A DNA stretch of 64,000 nucleotides from an uncultured Clostridia bacterium. Its GTDB lineage: Bacteria; Bacillota; Clostridia; Oscillospirales; Acutalibacteraceae. The position numbers and the translations under genes were made by a program. Under the pieces are notes generated by a model. That model was not told where the DNA came from. It did no database searches and saw only the letters and a program-made list of their open reading frames with translations. The stretch lies in NCBI GenBank assembly GCA_947593615.1, contig CANQDR010000002.1, positions 1 to 64,000 on the forward strand, in the 5' to 3' direction. Every line of letters begins with the position of its first letter. Positions within the stretch are counted from its first letter, which is position 1. Positions 35,046 to 42,524 of this stretch are shown in pieces.

Positions 35046-36743
35046 ATGTCAACAAAAGCTTATTATCCTTTAAATGAAATCGGCAAGGGTAAGCCCGGTT
35101 TCTCAAAAACAAGATCAATTATTGAGGCTGCTTTCTACGGAAATAATGTTGTTACCGTTAACACATTAAAAGAAGCTTATAATCTTGCGAAGAATTCTCC
35201 GGGCACTATAGTTACCGATATGCCTGTTTACAGAGGAGAGGAATTCGGTCTTGACAAAGACGCAAAGGTTCTTCTTTTTAACGACGGTGCAATCACAGGC
35301 CGTTATGCTGCTGCACGCCGCATTGCAGGCGAGCCGGGAGTAGACTGTGAAGCCCTTGACAAGGTAACAATGGACGCAGTTTACAGCTCTCGTTTCAAGA
35401 AAATGTATCATGCAACCTGTTATGCAGGACTTGACCCTGAATTTATGGTTAAGGTTCACCTTCTAATTCCTGAAGGCGAAGAGAATATTATGTATTCATG
35501 GATGCTTAACTTCCAGTATATGTCAGATGAATATGTTAAGATGTACAAGGAGTCAAAGCCGATCGGTGACGGTAAAGAGCCTGATATTTACATCTTCTCA
35601 GACCCGCAGTGGACTCCTGTTGAAAATCCGGGCGTAAGCTTTGATTGCCTCAGCGACCCTGCAAAGAAGACTCTCTGCTACTTCAACACAGAAACAAACT
35701 GCGCTTGTATTCTCGGTATGAGATACTTCGGAGAGCACAAGAAGGGTACTCTTACAATGGTTTGGGCTATTGCGAACCGTAACGGTTACGCTTCATGTCA
35801 CGGCGGACAGAAAGAATATCTCCTTCCTGACGGCAAGAAGTATGTTGCTTCTGTTTACGGACTTTCCGGTTCAGGAAAATCAACTCTTACACATGCTAAG
35901 CACGGCGGCAAGTATGAAATTAAGGTTCTTCACGATGACGCTTTCATCATCAACACAGACACCTGTGCTTCAATTGCTATTGAGCCGACTTACTTCGATA
36001 AAACAGCAGATTATCCGACAGGCTGCCCCGACAATAAATATCTCCTTACAGCTCAGAACTGCTCAGCAACTCTTGATGAGGACGGCAAGGTTCAGCTTGT
36101 AACAGAGGACATCAGAAACGGCAACGGACGTGCAATAAAGTCAAAGCTCTGGTCACCGAACCGTGTTGACAGAATTGACGCTCCTGTAAATGCTATTTTC
36201 TGGATTATGAAAGACCCGACAATTCCTCCTGTTGTTAAGCTCAAGGGTGCTTCACTTGCATCTGTAATGGGTGCAACACTTGCTACAAAGAGATCTTCAG
36301 CTGAAAGACTTGCTCCCGGCGTTGACCCCAACAAGCTCGTTGTTGTTCCTTATGCTAACCCATTTAGAACTTATCCTCTTGCTAATGACTATTCAAAGTT
36401 CAAAAAACTTGTTGAGGAAAAGAATGTTGACTGCTACATTGTAAACACAGGCGACTTTATGGGCAAAAAGGTACAGCCTAAAGATACTCTCGGAATTCTT
36501 GAAGCTATTGTTGAGGGCAAGGCTGAATTCAAAAAGTGGGGACCGTTCTCTGATATTGAAATTATGGACTGGGAAGGCTTTGTTCCTGATATGGACGATG
36601 CTGATTATGTTGCACAGCTCAAGGCTCGTATGAATGACCGTGTAAATGAAATCAAGGCATTTGCTGTTGAAAAGGGCGGTTATGACAAGCTTCCCGACGA
36701 TGCTCTTGAAGCAATTCAGAAGGTTGTTGACGAACTTAAATAA
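35046..36743 (+). CDS. pckA: phosphoenolpyruvate carboxykinase (ATP)
   Basis: Interconverts oxaloacetate and PEP using ATP/ADP; in fermenting gut bacteria it often runs toward oxaloacetate to conserve energy. The 565-residue protein has YGLSGSGKSTLTH (kinase-1a P-loop), KVLHDDAFIINTDTC (metal-binding kinase-2 region) and RNGNGRAIKSKLW. It has an N-terminal extension compared with the ~540-residue E. coli type. AAAGGAG precedes ATG. It is the last chromosomal gene before the prophage and ends with a terminator. Confidence 0.94.
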   Translation: MSTKAYYPLNEIGKGKPGFSKTRSIIEAAFYGNNVVTVNTLKEAYNLAKNSPGTIVTDMPVYRGEEFGLDKDAKVLLFNDGAITGRYAAARRIAGEPGVDCEALDKVTMDAVYSSRFKKMYHATCYAGLDPEFMVKVHLLIPEGEENIMYSWMLNFQYMSDEYVKMYKESKPIGDGKEPDIYIFSDPQWTPVENPGVSFDCLSDPAKKTLCYFNTETNCACILGMRYFGEHKKGTLTMVWAIANRNGYASCHGGQKEYLLPDGKKYVASVYGLSGSGKSTLTHAKHGGKYEIKVLHDDAFIINTDTCASIAIEPTYFDKTADYPTGCPDNKYLLTAQNCSATLDEDGKVQLVTEDIRNGNGRAIKSKLWSPNRVDRIDAPVNAIFWIMKDPTIPPVVKLKGASLASVMGATLATKRSSAERLAPGVDPNKLVVVPYANPFRTYPLANDYSKFKKLVEEKNVDCYIVNTGDFMGKKVQPKDTLGILEAIVEGKAEFKKWGPFSDIEIMDWEGFVPDMDDADYVAQLKARMNDRVNEIKAFAVEKGGYDKLPDDALEAIQKVVDELK

Positions 36744-36758
36744 TTTAAGTAAACGAAA

Positions 36759-36788
36759 AAAGACACCGCAGTATTCTGCGGTGTCTTT
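36759..36788 (+). terminator. intrinsic terminator of pckA
   Basis: 13-bp perfect stem AAAGACACCGCAG / CTGCGGTGTCTTT with loop TATT. It lies 16 bases past pckA and just before the attachment site. Confidence 0.92.
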
Positions 36789-36793
36789 ATTGT

Positions 36794-36839
36794 TGGTGCG
36801 CCAACAGGGACTCGAACCCCGGACCGACCGGTTATGAGA
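36794..36839 (-). other. prophage attachment site: 3' half of a CAT-anticodon tRNA (attL side)
   Basis: Minus strand reads CTCATAACCGG ... GGGGTTCGAGTCCC ... TTGGCGCACCA: anticodon CAT in its loop, T-arm with GTTCGAG, acceptor strand TTGGCGC, discriminator A and encoded CCA. The 5' half of the tRNA (which should begin GCGCCAA) is absent; phage-like DNA follows instead. This is what remains at one end when a phage integrates into a tRNA-Met-type gene. The intact tRNA should be at the other prophage end, outside the window. Confidence 0.85.
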
Positions 36840-36913
36840 TTACCACACTATATATGATAAAGTTAGTATTTATCGGAGTTTATAAAATCCGTTGACTAAC
36901 ATTTGACTAATAC

Positions 36914-38110
36914 TTATGCTTTTTTCTTTTTTTGAGATTTTTTTATTCCTGCCACGAACTCATCCATACTTATAACATTGTTATCTGTTCTTTGGAGTGT
37001 TTTAGCATAATGCGTATAAATATTTAGTGTGGTTTCAGGCTTTGAATGTCCGAGCTGTTGTTGTACATACATCAAATCGTGACCCGCGTAAAAATGATTT
37101 GTGGCGCATGTATGCCGCAAGCAATGAGCTGTAAATCGGTTTATTACAAACGGTACGCCATTTCGGTCAAACTTACTTTTTGGTTTGTGTTCAAAAGCAG
37201 AAAAATCTCCATATTTAATATTGAGGTCAGCCATATAGCTGTTCCATAGTCTGCGCCACGCTGTATCAGTCATTATATTACCTTTTGCAGTAGTAACAAT
37301 GTAGTCCTGTGGATTGTGTGCAGGCTGTTTTTTTAAATAATTAACGAGTTCATCGGGTATGTCAACTATCCTAATTCCCGACTTGCTTTTTGCACCTTGC
37401 TCAATATGCGCAGGAGATTTCATAATTAACTTTTGATGTATATTAATGGTTTTGTTTTTTAAATCCACGTCATACCATTGCAGACCGCAGCACTCACTTA
37501 ATCTTAGTCCTGCAAGCATCATAATCATTGCAGGGAGTTGGCAGCGGTGTTCTGTTGTCAATACCCAATACTGCTCTTGTTCGGTTAAAGCGCGTCGTTC
37601 TTCAACAGGTGCATCTTTTGATACTTCAACATATGTAAGAGGATTATAATCAAGTATGCGATTTTCAATCGCAAAGTCGAATACTTGCCGCGCGGCGGAG
37701 CGTATTTCTCTTAACGTCTTTTTTGCTGTCGGTTTGCCAGTAGTCGGATTATGTTCTGCAAGTTCCGTCAAAATATTTTGAAAATCGGATTTAACAAGTT
37801 TAATTATTTTTTGGTCGTCAAGTATATCAAAATGGCTTAGATAGTTTTTATAATTTTTGTATTGATGTTCTTTTAAAAGTGGTTTTTTATATGCGAGCCA
37901 GAGTGACTTTAGTTTACCAAAAGTCATATTGTCGCTTAGTACGTTCATACCCTTGCCGACTCTAATTTTTATTTCTTCTGCTTTTTGATTAACTTCTGCC
38001 TGTGTTTTTCCAAAAACAGACTTATATTTTCGCTTGCCGTTTTCATCCGTGCCGATATAGACGTTTTTTTGATATCGTCCGTCTTTTCTTTTTTTAAGTT
38101 TAGTTGCCAT
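36914..38110 (-). CDS. int: phage integrase, tyrosine recombinase
   Basis: A 398-residue site-specific recombinase. N-terminal arm-binding domain (KKRKDGRYQKNVYIGTDENG), SAM-like core-binding domain (about 60-165), catalytic domain with LAGLRLSECCGLQW (Arg), HCLRHTCATNHF (HxxR) and LGHSKPETTLNIYTHY (His and nucleophilic Tyr). Ribosome site GAAAGGG precedes ATG 38110. Its 3' end is 75 bases from the tRNA attachment site, the usual arrangement. A terminator-like hairpin upstream insulates it from the Ltp-type gene. Confidence 0.96.
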   Translation of the reverse strand: MATKLKKRKDGRYQKNVYIGTDENGKRKYKSVFGKTQAEVNQKAEEIKIRVGKGMNVLSDNMTFGKLKSLWLAYKKPLLKEHQYKNYKNYLSHFDILDDQKIIKLVKSDFQNILTELAEHNPTTGKPTAKKTLREIRSAARQVFDFAIENRILDYNPLTYVEVSKDAPVEERRALTEQEQYWVLTTEHRCQLPAMIMMLAGLRLSECCGLQWYDVDLKNKTINIHQKLIMKSPAHIEQGAKSKSGIRIVDIPDELVNYLKKQPAHNPQDYIVTTAKGNIMTDTAWRRLWNSYMADLNIKYGDFSAFEHKPKSKFDRNGVPFVINRFTAHCLRHTCATNHFYAGHDLMYVQQQLGHSKPETTLNIYTHYAKTLQRTDNNVISMDEFVAGIKKSQKKKKA

Positions 38111-38146
38111 AAATTAGACCCTTTCTTTTTTGTAAAGGGCGCAAAA

Positions 38147-38183
38147 ATCACTTGTGCTTTAAGCTTGCAAAAACACAAGTGAT
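38147..38183 (-). terminator. hairpin between the Ltp-type gene and int
   Basis: Perfect 10-bp inverted repeat ATCACTTGTG / CACAAGTGAT with a 17-base loop; on the minus strand it is followed by TTTTTGCG. It lies upstream of int and could also be a binding site for Xis or a regulator. Confidence 0.6.
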
Positions 38184-38277
38184 ATGGTACAATTATCTTG
38201 CATTTAGCTGCACCATTTGCACCCCGTGTAAGTGGTTTCCGCTCTTTCTGAGTGCCAGTCGGAAAGGGCGGATTTTT
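38165..38277 (+). ncRNA. candidate small RNA unit 0 (promoter to terminator)
   Basis: TTGCAA (38165-38170) and TACAAT (38188-38193) are 17 bases apart on the plus strand; about 45 bases later a 10-bp stem CCGCTCTTTC / GAAAGGGCGG (38239-38271) is followed by TTTTT. No frame lies between. The outer stem and tail resemble the units at 39624 and 40033. The promoter overlaps the int-side hairpin, so this one is less certain. Confidence 0.4.
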
Positions 38278-38300
38278 ATTATTATAATAAAGGTAATGTA

Positions 38301-39581
38301 TTAATAACCGTTTTGTTCAACTCCATATACAGCTTGCTCATGCGTGAATCCTTCGTATTCGAGCTGCTCAATTAACGAATCCTTTGAAAAACTTGAATAC
38401 TCTAAGTAAGAAGCGGCTGATTTAACAGCCTGTTCTTTCCAGTCTGCGCCACAATTGTCAGCAGCATATACGGCTTCCTCATGTGAATATTTTTCGTATT
38501 CGAGTTGCTTAATAAGTCCTTTGTATGAAAAGGATGAATACTCAAGATAAGATTTTGCTGATTTCAAGGCATTTATTTTACCTATAGAAACGTCAGACTT
38601 TTGCTTTTCGGTAGGTGGTTCAGTTTCCTTTTCAGTTGTTTCTTTTGCAAAATCAGATTCACTAATTGTCAGAGTTTTTAAAAGATAATTCTGCACATCA
38701 ATGGAATTTGATGATTGACTGTTACCCAAAGAATCAAATCTAATGGAATATATAGTATTCGCATTTGTAAATACAAACATATTCACATAATGACTATCAT
38801 CATAATTGTCAGTATAATTATATTTTAAATTATTAGCTGTTCTATCGTCATAAATGGTTACGAGTTTATCACTTTTCAGCTTATAGTTATTCTCTTTTTC
38901 AATATTTTTTATGTAATCTTCGACATCACTATCGTCAACTATTTTAGATAAAACTTTTGCATCCACCATTAATTTATCATCGGAATAATTGTTGAATAAA
39001 TATCCTGAATCGGTTTTCTTATATCGCCAATCTGAATTTACATAAAAATAAACTTCATTAATAACATAACAAATATAACTTTTCTGAGCAGTTGTACTGT
39101 CAACTTGTTCAAATGAAGTTTTAGTAACATCATCATTAGAAGTATTACTTGTAATTGCCAAAGTAATTAATATTACAGACATAAAAGCTACTATAATAAT
39201 AGCCAATATCCAAAATGTTAAATTTTTATAAAATGGTATTTTGTTTAATTCATTATTATCATCTGTGTGTAACGCCGCCATACAATGAGAGCAGTATATA
39301 TCGTTTAAGTTAGTTTCTTTACCGCAATTAGGACATTTTCCCATTATGCACATTGGGGGCACTTCTTTTAATTTATTAACAATAAATTTTTCACATTCTT
39401 TGCATAAAATTTTTTTGTCGTTGCTTTGCGAAGAATTATTAACTTCTGTTTCGCAGTGATTAACTTCGGAAACAATTTCATCAACAGCGTTCGATTCTGT
39501 TAAATGTTGAACTTTTGTGCCACACTCGTTACAAAACTTATCTGTATCTCGCAATTCAAAACCACAATTTGGACATTTCAT
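38301..39581 (-). CDS. zinc-ribbon/TM protein with C-terminal Ltp repeats (putative superinfection exclusion)
   Basis: A 426-residue protein. It has a zinc ribbon KCPNCGFELRDTDKFCNECG (1-22), a further cysteine-rich region with CKEC and KCPNCGKE...YCSHC (about 57-100), one membrane helix (about 120-145), an outer beta-rich domain (165-310), and two C-terminal repeats, AKSYLEYSSFSYKGLIKQLE and AASYLEYSSFSKDSLIEQLE. These repeats match the Ltp domain of phage TP-J34 lipoprotein, which blocks DNA injection by other phages. Position next to int in the lysogeny block supports an immunity role. The zinc-ribbon anchor in place of a lipobox is unusual. Confidence 0.8.
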   Translation of the reverse strand: MKCPNCGFELRDTDKFCNECGTKVQHLTESNAVDEIVSEVNHCETEVNNSSQSNDKKILCKECEKFIVNKLKEVPPMCIMGKCPNCGKETNLNDIYCSHCMAALHTDDNNELNKIPFYKNLTFWILAIIIVAFMSVILITLAITSNTSNDDVTKTSFEQVDSTTAQKSYICYVINEVYFYVNSDWRYKKTDSGYLFNNYSDDKLMVDAKVLSKIVDDSDVEDYIKNIEKENNYKLKSDKLVTIYDDRTANNLKYNYTDNYDDSHYVNMFVFTNANTIYSIRFDSLGNSQSSNSIDVQNYLLKTLTISESDFAKETTEKETEPPTEKQKSDVSIGKINALKSAKSYLEYSSFSYKGLIKQLEYEKYSHEEAVYAADNCGADWKEQAVKSAASYLEYSSFSKDSLIEQLEYEGFTHEQAVYGVEQNGY

Positions 39582-39620
39582 TTACATTTCCTCCCACGCA
39601 TTATAAATAATAATTGTCAC

Positions 39621-39671
39621 ATATTGACATTTATTATTATATAATGTAAAATAATGTTTGAGGAGTGAAAA
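39621..39671. repeat. 51-bp direct repeat, copy 1
   Basis: Nearly identical (one substitution) to 40030-40080. It contains a TTGACA-N17-TAAAAT promoter, part of a TGTCA/TGACA palindrome and the start of a putative small RNA. Confidence 0.9.
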
Positions 39672-39731
39672 ATCTTCTCTAATGTTCTATCTTTGCTGTC
39701 CGCTATTCTCAGTAGCAGGCGGCATTTTTTT
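39624..39731 (+). ncRNA. candidate small RNA unit 1
   Basis: Promoter TTGACA (39624-39629), 17-base spacer, TAAAAT (39647-39652). The predicted transcript begins near 39659, can fold a 5' hairpin (TTTGAGGAG with CTTCTCTAA) and ends at a GC-rich hairpin (about 39698-39724) with a run of seven T (39725-39731). It is about 73 bases long. It lies between two minus-strand genes. Confidence 0.6.
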
Positions 39732-39750
39732 AATTGCTAAAAAGTATTAA

Positions 39751-39984
39751 CTATATGTACCACTTGTTTCCACAATTTTGGCAGATACATACGGTCTTAT
39801 TTTTGACTTTTGTGTTTGATTTTCCTTTAGACTTTCCGACTAATAACCATAATCCACATGTACAAATAATTAAACAAGCACGCATTAATCCCCAAAGGCA
39901 ACCTCTTCCTCTGTTTCGAGTCTGCATATTTGTTGTTTCGTTTATTACGTTGACATTTTCACTACCACATTTCGAACAAACCAT
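39751..39984 (-). CDS. small zinc-ribbon membrane-associated protein
   Basis: A 77-residue protein: CxxC pair at the start (MVCSKCGSENV), a hydrophobic stretch (CLIICTCGLWLLVG, about 38-51), and a second CxxC pair at the end (CICQNCGNKW). The four cysteines likely form one zinc ribbon split by the hydrophobic insert. AAAAGGAGGA precedes ATG. The role is unknown; it lies in the lysogeny block between two small-RNA units and may be a host-modifying accessory gene. Confidence 0.7.
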   Translation of the reverse strand: MVCSKCGSENVNVINETTNMQTRNRGRGCLWGLMRACLIICTCGLWLLVGKSKGKSNTKVKNKTVCICQNCGNKWYI

Positions 39985-40029
39985 AAATATATCCTCCTTT
40001 TAAATAATTTTTATAATAATAAATGTCGT

Positions 40030-40080
40030 ATATTGACATTTATTATTATACAATGTAAAATAATGTTTGAGGAGTGAAAA
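40030..40080. repeat. 51-bp direct repeat, copy 2
   Basis: Second copy of the element at 39621-39671, same orientation. See small RNA unit 2. Confidence 0.9.
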
Positions 40081-40139
40081 CGCTTCTCAAATGCCATTTC
40101 CGAGCCGCTCACTACCTCACATAGTGGGCGGCAATTTTT
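40033..40139 (+). ncRNA. candidate small RNA unit 2
   Basis: Promoter TTGACA (40033-40038), 17-base spacer, TAAAAT (40056-40061). The transcript from about 40068 can fold a perfect 9-bp 5' hairpin (TTTGAGGAG / CTTCTCAAA) and ends with the stem GCCGCTCACT / AGTGGGCGGC followed by AATTTTT (40135-40139). It is about 72 bases long, lacks a frame and shares design with unit 1. Confidence 0.6.
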
Positions 40140-40153
40140 ATGTACAGCGGATT

Positions 40154-40726
40154 TTATTTATCCGCTCTTTTAATTTTTATAAAATCATCGAATTGTTTGC
40201 GCACTTCAATTTCTAACGGGTGCAAGTACCACGCATTACGAGCTTCAAGGTCGCGCATACGCTGCTCTCTATAGCTTGCCGATTCGAGCGATATGTTGCA
40301 AAGATTGGCGATGTCACGAGCGGTAAATGCTTTTAACTCGTGTAATACGCACGCAGGAGCTAACAAATCTCTTGCAAATACATTAGCTTCACTTTCGTTA
40401 TCCTCTCGCATGGCAAATGTTTTGTATTCAGGTGTATTAATTAATAAATGACCTAAAAAGATATGTCCGAGTTCGTGAGCGATTGTAAAGCGGCAGCGGC
40501 GAGAATTATCGCTGTCCCTGTAAATAATATTGAACACCTTATTTTTAAATATTGTCATACCGCTGTCTTTTTCTTTTAAAATATTTATCTGACTATTTTT
40601 ATAAAGTTTGACATTATCTGATTGAGCTATAATTTGCGTAACTATTACGGGTAATTTATTTATTTTATAATCTAATATGCATTGCCAAGATGCGTTACGG
40701 GCATTTTTATATTTTCCGTAATCCAA
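40154..40726 (-). CDS. ImmA/IrrE-family metallopeptidase
   Basis: A 190-residue protein with the zinc-peptidase motif in RFTIAHELGHIFLGHLL (HExxH, about residues 87-91) and a downstream glutamate-rich helix EDNESEANVFARDLLAP, the third-ligand helix of ImmA. ImmA cuts the phage repressor to release the lytic programme. It lies 50 bases after the CI-like repressor gene on the same strand, the usual ImmR-ImmA pair. No signal peptide; cytoplasmic. Confidence 0.92.
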   Translation of the reverse strand: MDYGKYKNARNASWQCILDYKINKLPVIVTQIIAQSDNVKLYKNSQINILKEKDSGMTIFKNKVFNIIYRDSDNSRRCRFTIAHELGHIFLGHLLINTPEYKTFAMREDNESEANVFARDLLAPACVLHELKAFTARDIANLCNISLESASYREQRMRDLEARNAWYLHPLEIEVRKQFDDFIKIKRADK

Positions 40727-40776
40727 TTTCTATCACCTCATAGGATATTTTATCCTACGGGGTGATTTTTTATTTA

Positions 40777-41226
40777 TTACAAATCAACTTCATCTTCTAC
40801 TGATTTAGTATTTTCAAGCAGTTCAAGTTTTTCTTTAGATATATACATAATTTCTACAGGTCTGTTTGATTCGCTCCTTGCTGCCACAGGAACAGCAACC
40901 ATTTCATCGTCACTAACACCAAGCAATTTATCGACCGCTGGTTGCATTTCTGGTTTTGCTCGATATTCCGATATAACTCTGCGTTCATGTGAAGTCATTT
41001 TTTCAATATTATCAACCATAGTTTTTATTTCACCATTAACTAAAGCATTAATATCAATTGATAATACATTACATATTCTTGTGATATTTTGAATCGATGT
41101 ACCCCATATTCCCCTACTAAAAATGCCTTTAACGGTAGTGTATGGTAAATTAGCTATTTTAGCAAATTGCATTATACTCTTATATTTACTTAATATATAT
41201 CTTTCTAACTTTTGTTCAATTGACAA
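40777..41226 (-). CDS. CI/ImmR-like phage repressor
   Basis: A 149-residue protein with an N-terminal helix-turn-helix (QFAKIANLPYTTVKGIFSRG, ITRICNVLSIDINALV). A linker with repeated Pro/Ala-Val follows, then an acidic C-terminus. The likely start is TTG 41226, 6 bases after GAGGTGG; the frame extends 3 codons to GTG 41235. There is no peptidase domain, so cleavage by the adjacent ImmA-like protein is expected rather than self-cleavage. It is divergent from the Cro-like gene across an operator-rich region. Confidence 0.88.
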   Translation of the reverse strand: MSIEQKLERYILSKYKSIMQFAKIANLPYTTVKGIFSRGIWGTSIQNITRICNVLSIDINALVNGEIKTMVDNIEKMTSHERRVISEYRAKPEMQPAVDKLLGVSDDEMVAVPVAARSESNRPVEIMYISKEKLELLENTKSVEDEVDL

Positions 41227-41249
41227 AATTACCACCTCAATACAAATAA

Positions 41250-41375
41250 AGTATATTACAAAATTTTGTAGATGTCAATATATAATTTACCTTTTTTAGT
41301 AAAATATTTTTAAAAAACTATTGACAATCTACCTAATAAGGTATAATATAATAGCGAAGCCTACCTTTTAAGGTA
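41250..41375. promoter_or_regulatory. lysogeny switch: divergent promoters and repressor operators
   Basis: Minus-strand promoter of the repressor gene: TTGACA (41273-41278), 17 bases, TATACT (41250-41255), with perfect palindrome TACAAAATTTTGTA (41257-41270) in the spacer. Plus strand: TTGACA (41321-41326) and TATAAT (41342-41347 or 41347-41352). Operators with TACCT/AGGTA half-sites: TACCTAATAAGGTA (41330-41343), TACCTTTTAAGGTA (41362-41375), and a weaker TTTACCTTTTTTAGTAAA (41286-41303). Confidence 0.8.
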
Positions 41376-41397
41376 ATAATTTTAAGGAGATGATTAA

Positions 41398-41643
41398 ATG
41401 TTATATCCAAATTTAGCGAAGGCAATGAAAGAAGAAGATGTAACGAAGACCGATTTAGCAAATCTTCTTCAAGTACACTTTAATACCATTACAGCAAAAT
41501 TAGAGGGAGAAACGACATCACAAAAAACCAACTATCAAATTGGATTTACTCTTATTGAGGCTGTAATGATAAAAAATATTTTTTTTAAAAAATATGACCT
41601 AAATTGGTTATTTGCTTTTAAAACACAAACAAAATCCGCCTAA
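41398..41643 (+). CDS. Cro-like small DNA-binding protein
   Basis: An 81-residue protein with a helix-turn-helix (KTDLANLLQVHFNTITAKLE, about residues 17-36). It is the first rightward gene, opposite the repressor, with AAGGAGATG as ribosome site. Position and size fit a Cro-type regulator that competes for the TACCT operators. The C-terminal part (QIGFTLIEAVMIKNIFFKK) is helical and probably forms the dimer. Confidence 0.72.
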   Translation: MLYPNLAKAMKEEDVTKTDLANLLQVHFNTITAKLEGETTSQKTNYQIGFTLIEAVMIKNIFFKKYDLNWLFAFKTQTKSA

Positions 41644-41697
41644 CCACACACCAAGGAGTAAAAAGCTCCACAAACCTAAACTCAGGAGGTGATACTG

Positions 41698-41913
41698 GTG
41701 ACAAAACGAAAAATAATCACAAACTGGGACAATGTCCCTTTATACATGGACTTGCCATGTGTTGCTGTGCTACTTGGCTATTCTGTAGAATGGATAAAAA
41801 AGAAAGCACAATCAGGCGAACTGCCTGCCGCTAAGTTATTCGGAGAATGGCGAATTTCTAAAGATGATTTAAAAAGCTATTTCGAATCAAAAAAGCAAGA
41901 TAAATCTTTATAA
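41698..41913 (+). CDS. excisionase-like winged helix protein
   Basis: A 71-residue protein with the MerR/excisionase-type helix-turn-helix: DLPCVAVLLGYSVEWIKKKA, GELPAAKLFGEWRISKDDLK. This is the HTH_17 pattern of Xis proteins, where a wing reads the att arms. The start is GTG 41698 with AGGAGGTG upstream; the earlier in-frame GTG at 41689 lies within that site. It may direct prophage excision together with Int, or regulate early genes. Confidence 0.75.
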   Translation: MTKRKIITNWDNVPLYMDLPCVAVLLGYSVEWIKKKAQSGELPAAKLFGEWRISKDDLKSYFESKKQDKSL

Positions 41914-41927
41914 AGAGGTGAAAATAA

Positions 41928-42164
41928 GTGAATGCCCGTCAAATAAAAAAAGCATTTTTAGACTTGTCTCCAGTTGTATGCTGTTTGCCTAACGAAAAAC
42001 CAATTAATTGCAGTTACATAAAAGAGGTCATATATTCGCACCATCCGCGCAGCGGCAAGATTATGGTTTCGTGCGTTTTACAAGATGCAAACTGTCCGCA
42101 CTCTATAATCAGGGCAAAGGGAAGACATATTCACGCAAAGGAGGAACAAAGTGAAACATATTAA
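41928..42164 (+). CDS. small phage protein of unknown function
   Basis: A 78-residue soluble protein starting at GTG 41928 behind AAAGAGGTG. It has PVVCCLPNEKPINCSYIKEV, a VSCVLQDAN segment and His-rich parts. The cysteines and histidines could bind metal, but no known domain is recognised. It overlaps the next gene by 14 bases, which supports translation. Confidence 0.55.
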   Translation: MNARQIKKAFLDLSPVVCCLPNEKPINCSYIKEVIYSHHPRSGKIMVSCVLQDANCPHSIIRAKGRHIHAKEEQSETY

Positions 42165-42435
42165 AAATGTTGAGATAAGATTATCAGACACAAAGGCGTA
42201 TTTGTATTTTGCCGGAGCGATTATAAAAATGCTTAGTCTGCTAAAAAGTGTTGTAAAAGCAATTTTAAGACACCTTATCGAAATATTTATGGTAATAGCC
42301 ATAATAGGCGAATATGCAGTAGCTCAAGCGTTTGGAGACGGAGCAATCAATTTTGTAGCCGCAATGATATTTATTGTTATTCTGGGCGTGTTTGCAATTA
42401 CGCTCATACAAATTAAGATTTATAAAGACAAATAA
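42151..42435 (+). CDS. small phage membrane protein
   Basis: A 94-residue protein starting at GTG 42151 behind AAAGGAGG. It has two hydrophobic helices: LIEIFMVIAIIGEYAVAQAF and FVAAMIFIVILGVFAITLI. Basic and amphipathic N-terminus. No family is recognised. It is immediately upstream of the csf module (90 bases) but is a different kind of protein. Confidence 0.55.
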   Translation: MKHIKNVEIRLSDTKAYLYFAGAIIKMLSLLKSVVKAILRHLIEIFMVIAIIGEYAVAQAFGDGAINFVAAMIFIVILGVFAITLIQIKIYKDK

Positions 42436-42524
42436 TAAGGCGCATAGGAACGGGAATTCCTACACGCCAAAAGAAAATATCTATATATGGTGACCGAAAT
42501 ATCAGTTAAGGGGGTGTAAAACAG

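Noticed and set aside
36794..36880. Complete tRNA gene at the prophage edge
   Set aside because: Only the 3' half is present; the 5' arms (GCGCCAA, D-arm) are missing in the adjoining bases.
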